Below are positions 1 to 5,458 of a stretch of 7,357 nucleotides of DNA, piece after piece. Positions within the stretch are counted from its first letter, which is position 1; every line of letters begins with the position of its first letter. Under the pieces are notes generated by a model that ran no database searches, was not told where the DNA came from, and worked only from the letters and a program-made list of their open reading frames with translations. The stretch is from Symbiobacterium sp040797425 (GTDB lineage: Bacteria > Bacillota > Sulfobacillia > Symbiobacteriales > Symbiobacteriaceae). The DNA lies in the NCBI RefSeq assembly GCF_040797425.1, contig NZ_JBFNEH010000090.1:1-7357 (forward strand), given 5' to 3'. The translations under genes were made by a program, and so were the position numbers.

Positions 1-54
1 ACCTACAACCTGCCGATTAAGAGTCGGATGCTCTACCAATTGAGCTAGCGGTCC
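1..54 (-). tRNA. tRNA-Lys (anticodon CTT), 3' part outside the window
   Basis: On the minus strand the 5' acceptor strand GGACCGC is followed by a D-arm (GCTC...GAGC), an anticodon loop CTCTTAA (anticodon CTT, reading AAG) and the start of the T-arm. The window edge cuts the gene inside the T-stem. The anticodon stem is TCCGA/TCGGC, which leaves a U-C mismatch at the top pair (27-43). It is the last visible member of a three-tRNA operon, 11 nt after the Gly gene. Much of its D-arm to T-stem matches the tRNA-Asn gene at 143-217. Identity is secure; the 3' end is unseen. Confidence 0.93.
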
Positions 55-65
55 GTGACGGGATC

Positions 66-139
66 TGGAGCGGGCGATGGGAATCGAACCCACGCTTTCA
101 GCTTGGGAAGCTGACGTTCTACCATTGAACTACGCCCGC
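66..139 (-). tRNA. tRNA-Gly (anticodon CCC)
   Basis: This is a complete 74-nt cloverleaf. The acceptor strands GCGGGCG and CGCCCGC pair perfectly, the anticodon stem TCAGC/GCTGA encloses the loop TTCCCAA (anticodon CCC, reading GGG), and the T-loop has GTTCGATTC. The discriminator base is U and the CCA tail is encoded (66-68). It lies 3 nt after tRNA-Asn and 11 nt before tRNA-Lys, so all three are probably processed from one transcript. A dedicated CCC isoacceptor suits a GC-rich genome that uses GGG codons. Confidence 0.96.
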
Positions 140-142
140 ATC

Positions 143-217
143 TGGCTCCGGCAGTAGGATTCGAACCTACAACCCTCCGGTTAACAGCCGGATGCTCTAC
201 CGTTGAGCTATGCCGGA
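143..217 (-). tRNA. tRNA-Asn (anticodon GTT)
   Basis: This is a complete 75-nt cloverleaf. The acceptor strands TCCGGCA and TGCCGGA pair perfectly, the anticodon stem TCCGG/CCGGA encloses the loop CTGTTAA (anticodon GTT, reading AAC and AAT), and the T-loop is TTCGAAT. The discriminator is G and CCA is encoded (143-145). It is the first gene of the tRNA operon and starts about 23 nt after the expected transcription start of the promoter at 247-275. Confidence 0.96.
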
Positions 218-246
218 ATGTCTTCGTGGCCGGCCGGCGAGGATTA

Positions 247-275
247 ATGATACCGTAAACCCGGCCACAACGCAA
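247..275 (-). promoter_or_regulatory. sigma-A-type promoter of the tRNA operon
   Basis: Reading the minus strand, the -35 box is TTGCGT (270-275) and the -10 box is TATCAT (247-252, five of six consensus bases), with a 17-nt spacer. Transcription would begin near 240 and run into tRNA-Asn after a short leader. The -35 half is weak; the -10 box, the spacing and the position make the call plausible. Confidence 0.6.
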
Positions 276-363
276 GGCCCTCTGTGAAAGAACCACTTGA
301 GCATAAACTTGCAGTGATCAGCCATCGCCGGGCGCCATCCGGAGTGTGTCCCCCTATGAGGAA

Positions 364-400
364 CGGCAGCTGCCCGCACCAGACGTGCCGGCAGCTGCCG
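364..400 (-). terminator. strong hairpin after the NYN gene, possible terminator
   Basis: A perfect 11-bp inverted repeat (364-374 with 390-400) is extended by an inner 4-bp stem (376-379 with 385-388) after one mismatch, leaving a 5-nt loop. It lies 33 nt past the stop codon of the NYN gene, and a smaller hairpin (405-409 with 414-418) sits between them. No clear U-run follows on the minus strand (TTCCTCATAGG), so it is not a textbook intrinsic terminator. It could slow polymerase, protect the 3' end or work with a factor. The remaining bases from 276 to 433 hold no gene that I can support. Confidence 0.5.
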
Positions 401-433
401 CTTGAGCGCCGAAGCGCTGGTGCCAGGCTTGCC

Positions 434-1345
434 TCAGCTCTGCTGCAGGGGCCTCACCCTTACCGCACACGGGCCGCGGTCGTTCCGGCCAAGCTCGTAC
501 GTTACGGCCTGGCCAACGCACAGGTCGTTGAAGTCCACGCCTACCACTTCTGTCCGGTAGAAGAACAGGTTCTCTCCACCTTCATCCGGGGTGATGAACC
601 CGTACGCGTCCTTCAAGTTGTGGATCTTCCCGGTTCGAGCCGCGCTGCTGTAGTCCGGCGCCGCAACCGCCTCCTGAGGCTCAGCCGGGACCACCGCAGG
701 CCGGCTGTCGCCCGGCGGAAGGAAGAGCGCGTTAATCTTCGGGTCGGTCCGCAGCGAGCGATCGTCGATGATCTGGTGCATCATCAACGGATAGGTCGCC
801 TCATCGATCAGGCTCTGCGACGCGCGCGTCTCGCGCTCGTGCCCGTTCTGGTCGACGTACTGGAAATCCCAGGCGAGAAGCATCACGCGGGTCCCCATGG
901 TGTTCAGTTTCCGGACCAGCGGGACGAAATCCCCGTCGCCCGCGATGAGCACCACCACGTCGAACCGCTTGTAGATCGCAAGCTCAAACGCCTCAAGGGC
1001 GAGCCACACATCGATCCCCTTTTCGCCGCCCGGTGCAAGCGGCAGGAAGTGCGTCACCACGCCCTCCTTGATCAGCACGTCCTCGAAGACGCGCTCGTTC
1101 ACCAGGCGCTGGGGCTCCATCTCCTGGGCACGCTGGCGACCCCGGAAGTAGTGGGCGTCTACGATGTGGCAGTACTTGACGTCGCACCCCTCACTGGCCG
1201 CCACCCTGTCCCGGATGAAATCGTGCAGCCCGCTCAGGCTGATGCGGGCACGGCGCGGGTGGTGATAGGCGTAGTAGTTGCTTACGTGACTGAAATAGTT
1301 GCCGTCGTAGAAGACACCAATACGGGTCAATCTGCTGTCGCCCAT
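434..1345 (-). CDS. NYN (PIN-like) domain protein with C-terminal cold-shock domain
   Basis: This 303-residue protein joins two recognisable domains. Residues 7-160 form a NYN/LabA-type (DUF88) PIN-like nuclease fold. The expected acidic metal-binding residues are present: D14 in 'FYDGN', D112 in 'KGIDVWLALE', and D137 and D139 in 'AGDGDFVPLV'. Residues 161-236 include a charged stretch and a Pro/Ala-rich linker. Residues 238-300 resemble a cold-shock (S1-like OB) domain, with 'GKI', 'YGFITPDEG' (RNP1-like) and 'NLFFYRTEV' (RNP2-like). By family knowledge NYN domains are predicted RNases, and cold-shock domains bind single-stranded RNA or DNA. A cytoplasmic RNA-binding nuclease is therefore a reasonable inference, but the substrate is unknown. 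There is no signal peptide or membrane segment. The ATG start has GGGAG 12 nt upstream, a rather long spacing. The gene has its own strong promoter. Confidence 0.9.
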   Translation of the reverse strand: MGDSRLTRIGVFYDGNYFSHVSNYYAYHHPRRARISLSGLHDFIRDRVAASEGCDVKYCHIVDAHYFRGRQRAQEMEPQRLVNERVFEDVLIKEGVVTHFLPLAPGGEKGIDVWLALEAFELAIYKRFDVVVLIAGDGDFVPLVRKLNTMGTRVMLLAWDFQYVDQNGHERETRASQSLIDEATYPLMMHQIIDDRSLRTDPKINALFLPPGDSRPAVVPAEPQEAVAAPDYSSAARTGKIHNLKDAYGFITPDEGGENLFFYRTEVVGVDFNDLCVGQAVTYELGRNDRGPCAVRVRPLQQS

Positions 1346-1420
1346 ACTGCGAACACACTCCCGATTTGCTGAGATGATTGCCTGGAGAGGGAGTCGTTCC
1401 CATCCACGGATGTTATGTAA

Positions 1421-1449
1421 ATTGTAGTGGTATTATAGAAACTTGTCAA
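1421..1449 (-). promoter_or_regulatory. consensus sigma-A promoter of the NYN gene, overlapping the transporter stop codon
   Basis: The minus strand reads TTGACA (1444-1449, perfect -35), a 17-nt spacer, then TACAAT (1421-1426, five of six -10 bases). Transcription should begin near 1414, giving a leader of about 70 nt before the ATG at 1345. The TGA stop of the upstream ATPase gene (1446-1448) lies inside the -35 box. A perfect TATAAT (1432-1437) also occurs within the spacer, but it has no -35 partner at proper distance. No terminator is seen between the operon and this promoter, so read-through into the NYN gene is also possible. Confidence 0.8.
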
Positions 1450-2576
1450 GTGATGAGATGACACGCCACCCACCGCCCACTCGCCCGCTCCTCCAGAACC
1501 GGGCGCACCGTGCGGCAGACCTCCCCCACCACCGCCGGGCAGCGGGGGTGGAACGGGCAGCCGGGCGGCGGGTCCAGCGGGCTGGGCGGGGCGCCCTGCA
1601 GGATGATGCGCTCCCGTTGCCCCTGCCCCGGCGCGGCTGAGAGCAGGGCGCGGGTGTAGGGGTGCAGCGGCTCCCGGAAGAGCGGCTCCGTGGGGCCGAT
1701 CTCGACGATCTGCCCGAGGTACATCACCGCCACGCGGGTGCTCAGGTGGCGCACCACGCTCAGGTCGTGGGAGATGAAGAGATAGGTCAGGCGCAGCTCC
1801 TGCTGCAGGTCCTCCATCAGGTTGATGATCTGCGCCTGCACCGACACGTCGAGGGCCGAGACCGGCTCGTCCGCCACCACCAGGCGGGGATGCATTGCCA
1901 GAGCCCGGGCGATGCCGATGCGCTGCCGCTGGCCGCCGCTGAACTGGTGCGGGTACCGGTCCAGGTGGCGGGCAGAAAGCCCCACCCGCTCCATCAGCGC
2001 GGCGGCCTCCGCCGGCCGCTCCCGCCGCGGGACGCCCCGCAGGGCGAGCGGCACGTAGAGGATCTGCCGCACCGTCTTGCGCGGGTTCAGCGAGGCGTAG
2101 GGGTTCTGGAAGACGATCTGGGCCTGCTGCCGGAAGCGGCGGAGACCGGCGGCGTCGAGCTGGAACACGTCCTGGCCGGCGAAGCGCACCTGGCCCCGGG
2201 TGGGCTCGTACAGCCGGAGGATCGTCCGGCCCAGGGTCGACTTGCCGGAACCGCTCTCGCCGACCAGCCCCAGGGTCTCGCCCTCGTTCAGCGTGAAGGA
2301 GACGCCGTTCACCGCCTTCAGGACGGGGCTTCCCTGGCGGGTGATGGCGCGGGCCAGGAAGCTGCGGGGCAGCACGAAGTGCTTGTGCAGGTCCACCACT
2401 TCCAGCAGGACTGGTCCGGACTCGCGGGCGGAGGACCCGGCGTCCGGGAGGCCACCGGCGTCCCGGACGTCCCGGGTCTCGCGCACGATGTCAACGGTCC
2501 CGGCGCCCCGCGCGCTGCGAAGATCGCGGGGATCCCGCACGCCCGGGCCGTCCCGGCTGACCGCGCCGGCGCTCAT
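1446..2576 (-). CDS. peptide/nickel-type ABC importer ATPase, OppF/DppF family
   Basis: This 376-residue cytoplasmic ATPase is probably the second nucleotide-binding subunit of the importer. Visible motifs are Walker A GESGSGKST (106-114), Q-loop Q157 in 'FQNPYASLNP', signature FSGGQ (212-216), Walker B with D236 and E237, and switch H270. The C-terminal oligopeptide/dipeptide ATPase extension follows 'HPYTRALLSA' and holds four cysteines (340, 346, 354, 372) in a C-X5-C-X7-C-X17-C pattern. Related DppD/OppD ATPases bind a 4Fe-4S cluster at this site. The ATG start overlaps the stop of the preceding ATPase gene as ATGA and follows AGGAGGTG by 8 nt, suggesting translational coupling. The ABC core begins near residue 56. 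The first 55 residues are an unusual Arg/Asp/Gly-rich extension. Substrate cannot be told from this subunit. Confidence 0.93.
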   Translation of the reverse strand: MSAGAVSRDGPGVRDPRDLRSARGAGTVDIVRETRDVRDAGGLPDAGSSARESGPVLLEVVDLHKHFVLPRSFLARAITRQGSPVLKAVNGVSFTLNEGETLGLVGESGSGKSTLGRTILRLYEPTRGQVRFAGQDVFQLDAAGLRRFRQQAQIVFQNPYASLNPRKTVRQILYVPLALRGVPRRERPAEAAALMERVGLSARHLDRYPHQFSGGQRQRIGIARALAMHPRLVVADEPVSALDVSVQAQIINLMEDLQQELRLTYLFISHDLSVVRHLSTRVAVMYLGQIVEIGPTEPLFREPLHPYTRALLSAAPGQGQRERIILQGAPPSPLDPPPGCPFHPRCPAVVGEVCRTVRPVLEERASGRWVACHLIT

Positions 2577-3556
2577 CCCGCCATCACCTCCTCCGCCTTC
2601 ACGCAGCTGACCTCCCGCCCGTCCGAGAGCAGGCGGAGGGGAACCGGCTGTGCGCGGCACTCGTCCGATGCGAACCGGCAGCGGTCGGCGAAAGCGCAGC
2701 CGATGGGAAGGTGCGTCAGGTCGGGCAGCGTGCCGGGAATGGGCTCCAGCCGGCCCCGGCGGCCGCCCCACACCGGCAGGCAGCCCACCAGGCCCTGCGT
2801 GTAGGGGTGGCTCGGCTCGGCCAGCACCTGTGCCGCCGGGCCCGACTCGACGATGCGGCCGGCGTACATCACGGCGATGCGGTCGCAGAACTCCGCCGCC
2901 AGCCCGATGTCGTGGCTGACCAGCAGGATGGCCGTTCTGCGCTCCCGGTTGATCTCCCGGAGCAGGTCCAGGATCTGGGCCTGGATGGTCACGTCCAGCG
3001 CGGTGGTCGGCTCGTCGGCCAGCAGCAGGCGGGGGTTGCACGCCAGCGCCGAGGCGATCAGCACCCGCTGGAGCATCCCGCCGCTGAACTCGTGGGGGTA
3101 GGCGCGGTAGCGCTGGGCGGCATTCGCGATGCCCACCGCCTCCAAGAGCTGCAGCACCCGCTCCCGCTCCTCGGCACGGGACTTGCAGTACCGGTGGACC
3201 CGCAGGCTCTCCCGCACCTGCTCCCCGATGGGCATGGACGGGTTGAGGGCCGTCATGGGGTCCTGGAAGATCATGCCGATCTCATACCCCCGCACGTTCC
3301 GGTAGGCCCGGGGCGAAAGGCAGGTGAGCTCCCGCCCTTTCAGCCGGACCGACGAGCCGGGCAGGATGCGCCCCGGCTTCGGAATCAGCCCCATTACGGC
3401 CAGGAGCACCGTGGACTTGCCCGAGCCGGACTCGCCGATCAGGCCCACCACCTCGCCGGCGTGCACCGTGAGGCTGACGCCGTCCACCGCGCGCAGCCGC
3501 CCCCGGGGGGTCGGAAACTCCACCGATAGGTTCTCAATCGCCAGCAGCGGCTCCAC
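2573..3556 (-). CDS. peptide/nickel-type ABC importer ATPase, OppD/DppD family
   Basis: This 327-residue cytoplasmic ATPase probably pairs with the next gene product to power the permeases. Walker A GESGSGKST is at 41-49, Q-loop Q98 in 'FQDPMTALNP', signature FSGGM at 157-161, Walker B D181 and E182, and switch H215. The signature continues 'MLQRV', where most OppD/DppD proteins have 'MRQRV'; as I recall, NikD-type ATPases share the 'MLQR' form. The C-terminal extension has cysteines 287, 293, 300 and 318 (C-X5-C-X6-C-X17-C), a likely 4Fe-4S site by family analogy. The GTG start follows GGGAGGGA by 6 nt and lies 15 nt after the permease stop. Length is normal for the family. Peptide versus nickel or another ligand remains open. 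Confidence 0.94.
   Translation of the reverse strand: MEPLLAIENLSVEFPTPRGRLRAVDGVSLTVHAGEVVGLIGESGSGKSTVLLAVMGLIPKPGRILPGSSVRLKGRELTCLSPRAYRNVRGYEIGMIFQDPMTALNPSMPIGEQVRESLRVHRYCKSRAEERERVLQLLEAVGIANAAQRYRAYPHEFSGGMLQRVLIASALACNPRLLLADEPTTALDVTIQAQILDLLREINRERRTAILLVSHDIGLAAEFCDRIAVMYAGRIVESGPAAQVLAEPSHPYTQGLVGCLPVWGGRRGRLEPIPGTLPDLTHLPIGCAFADRCRFASDECRAQPVPLRLLSDGREVSCVKAEEVMAG
2585..2592 (-). promoter_or_regulatory. Shine-Dalgarno AGGAGGTG that fixes the start of the second ATPase gene
   Basis: AGGAGGTG lies within the last codons of the upstream ATPase gene, 8 nt before the ATG at 2574-2576. The open frame of the downstream gene continues much further upstream (to 3041), but only as a shadow of the first ATPase. 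This site and the ATGA overlap identify the true start. Confidence 0.85.
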
Positions 3557-3571
3557 TGTGCGTCCCTCCCC

Positions 3572-4420
3572 TCACCACCGCCGCATGCGGGGATCCAGCA
3601 CGTCACGCAAACCCTCGCCGAACAGGTTGATGGCCAGCACCAGGCCCACGATGGCCAGGCCAGGCATCGTGGCCACCCACCAGGCGTTCAGCATCTGGTC
3701 GCGTCCGGCGCTCACCATGGAGCCCCAGGCCGGGATGGAGGGCGGAATTCCCAGGCCGAGGAAGGAGAGCGAGGCCTCCATGATGATCATGTAGCCCATG
3801 CGGAGCGTGCCGAGCACCAGCAGGGAATGGATGATGTTGGGCAGGACCTCCCCGGCGATGATCGCCACCGGACCCCGCCCCAGGGCCCGGGCCGCCTCCA
3901 CGTATTCCTTGGTCCCCTCTGCCATCATCTCGCCGCGGGCGAGTCGGAAGAACTCGACCCAGGCCTTGAAGCAGAGGGCGATGATGAGGTTGCCGAAGCC
4001 CGGCCCGATGATGGCCATGGCGAAGATCGTGAAGAGCAGGTAGGGGAAGCCCATCAGCAGGTCAGCGATGCGCGAGAGGATGCGGTCCACCCACCCGCGC
4101 CAGTAGCCGGCGATGCAGCCCAGCACGGTGCCCACCGCCAGCGAGATGGCCACGGAGATCAGCCCCACCAGAAGCGATACCCGCGCGCCGTACAGGATCC
4201 GCGAGAAGATGTCCTGACCCAGCTGGTCCGTGCCCAGGAGGTGCGCCCTCGAACCGCCCTCCACGAAGGCCGGCGGCATCAGGCGGTCCGTCAGCACCAT
4301 CTCCCGGGGTCCGTACGGTGCGATCTGCGGGGCGAAGACCGCAGCCAGAACATAGAGCAGGATGACGACCAGGCCAACCACGGCGCTCGGGTTGGCGAGC
4401 AGGCGACGCCAGAATGCCAT
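3572..4420 (-). CDS. ABC importer permease, OppC/DppC family
   Basis: This 282-residue inner-membrane protein is one half of the transport channel. Hydrophobic segments are visible near residues 12-31, 81-104, 118-139, 141-158, 200-222 and 250-268. The N-terminal part is the short OppC-type segment, followed by the family hallmark 'HLLGTDQLGQDIFSRILYGAR' in two overlapping pieces at about 60-80. The cytoplasmic EAA loop that docks on the ATPase is at 172-196 ('EYVEAARALGRGP' then 'GEVLPN'). The ATG start follows AGGAGG by 6 nt. The gene begins 13 nt after the stop of the first permease and ends 15 nt before the first ATPase gene. Length and motifs are ordinary; nothing looks broken. Confidence 0.94.
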   Translation of the reverse strand: MAFWRRLLANPSAVVGLVVILLYVLAAVFAPQIAPYGPREMVLTDRLMPPAFVEGGSRAHLLGTDQLGQDIFSRILYGARVSLLVGLISVAISLAVGTVLGCIAGYWRGWVDRILSRIADLLMGFPYLLFTIFAMAIIGPGFGNLIIALCFKAWVEFFRLARGEMMAEGTKEYVEAARALGRGPVAIIAGEVLPNIIHSLLVLGTLRMGYMIIMEASLSFLGLGIPPSIPAWGSMVSAGRDQMLNAWWVATMPGLAIVGLVLAINLFGEGLRDVLDPRMRRW

Positions 4421-4433
4421 TCCCCACCTCCTG

Positions 4434-5444
4434 CTACAGCTCCAACTTCGGGTTCAGGTACGTGTAGAGAATGTCAACCAGCAGGTTGCCCAGCAGGAAC
4501 GTCAGCGCGTAGAGCATCACCGCACCCTGTACCAGTGCGTAGTCGCGTGCGAAGATCGCACCCACCACCACTCGGCCGAGCCCCGGCCAGCCGAAGACGG
4601 TCTCCACGATCATGTTGCCGCCCAGGAGCACCCCGAGCTGCAGGCCGGCGACCGTCACCGTGGGGATCAGGGCGTTGCGGAGCCCGTGGCGGAGCACCAC
4701 CTGCCACTCGGGCACGCCCCGGGCCCGGGCAGCGGTCACGTAGTCCATGTGCAGCGCCTCCAGCATGGAGGAACGGGTCACCCGGGCGATGATCGCCGTC
4801 AGCTCCGCCCCCAGGGTGAAGGCCGGGAGGATCAGGTGGCGCAGGGCGTCCTTCAAAAGCACCCAGTCCCGGGTGAGGAGCGCGTCAAGCACGTAGAAGC
4901 CCGTCAGGTCGGGCGGCGCCAGGCCCGCAGAGAGGCGGCCCTGGACCGGCGTCCAGCCCAGGTGCACCGAGAAGAGCATGATGGCCATGATGCCCAGCCA
5001 GAAGGCGGGCATCGAGATGCCCAGGAACGAGACCCCCATCGCCAACCGGTCAAACCAGGAGTTGCGCTTCACGGCAGACAGGACGCCGATGGGCAGCCCG
5101 ATCAGCAGGGCCACCAGCAGCGCGGCGAGGGCCAGCTCCACCGTGGCCGGAAAGGCCTCGCCGATCACGTCGACCACGGGGCGCTGCTCCCGGTAGGAGG
5201 TGCCCAGGTCGCCCCGGAGCAGCCCCCGCACGAAGATGGAGAGCTGCTCCGGCAGCGGTTTGTCCAGATGAAGCTCGCGGCGCAGCGCGTCGATCTCGGC
5301 CTGGGACACGTTGCCGGCCTGGCCCATCATGATCTCAACGGGGTCGCCGGGCAGGAGGCGAACGAAGCAGAAGACCAGGAGCAGCATCAAGAGCGACATC
5401 GGCAGGGCCGTCAGCACGCGCTCCAGGATCCGAATCGCCTTCAC
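4434..5444 (-). CDS. ABC importer permease, OppB/DppB family
   Basis: This 336-residue inner-membrane protein is the partner permease. It starts with a membrane segment at about 10-30 followed by 'RLLPGDPVEIMMG', then a periplasmic-side region, then further hydrophobic segments near 101-123, 134-160, 203-223, 263-285 and 304-330. The EAA loop is at 234-261 ('DYVTAARARGVPEWQVV' with 'RNALIP'). It ends in 'YTYLNPKLEL', similar to the usual family ending 'Y..LDPR'. The GTG start is supported by AGGAGG 8 nt upstream. An ATG five bases earlier is out of frame and stops at once. It lies 12 nt after the binding-protein gene, so co-transcription is nearly certain. Confidence 0.94.
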   Translation of the reverse strand: MKAIRILERVLTALPMSLLMLLLVFCFVRLLPGDPVEIMMGQAGNVSQAEIDALRRELHLDKPLPEQLSIFVRGLLRGDLGTSYREQRPVVDVIGEAFPATVELALAALLVALLIGLPIGVLSAVKRNSWFDRLAMGVSFLGISMPAFWLGIMAIMLFSVHLGWTPVQGRLSAGLAPPDLTGFYVLDALLTRDWVLLKDALRHLILPAFTLGAELTAIIARVTRSSMLEALHMDYVTAARARGVPEWQVVLRHGLRNALIPTVTVAGLQLGVLLGGNMIVETVFGWPGLGRVVVGAIFARDYALVQGAVMLYALTFLLGNLLVDILYTYLNPKLEL

Positions 5445-5452
5445 GCCATCCG

Positions 5453-5458
5453 CCTCCT
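5453..5458 (-). promoter_or_regulatory. Shine-Dalgarno of the OppB-type gene, overlapping the upstream stop codon
   Basis: AGGAGG shares bases with the TAG stop (5457-5459) of the binding-protein gene and sits 8 nt before the GTG start at 5444. Ribosomes terminating on the first gene would sit on this site, which suggests coupled translation. Confidence 0.8.

Noticed and set aside
45..296. An 83-codon minus-strand frame across the tRNA genes
   Set aside because: It runs through two complete tRNA genes and the tRNA promoter; it is a by-product of structured RNA sequence.
284..1372. A 362-codon open frame on the plus strand opposite the NYN gene
   Set aside because: The opposite strand encodes a protein with clear NYN and cold-shock motifs, plus promoter and ribosome binding site. 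The plus frame is Arg/Val/His-rich with no recognisable domain.
2577..3041. Upstream in-frame extension of the second ATPase gene to 531 residues
   Set aside because: The extra part is Pro/Gly/Arg-rich and overlaps the first ATPase gene in another frame. The ATGA overlap with a strong Shine-Dalgarno marks the real start at 2576.
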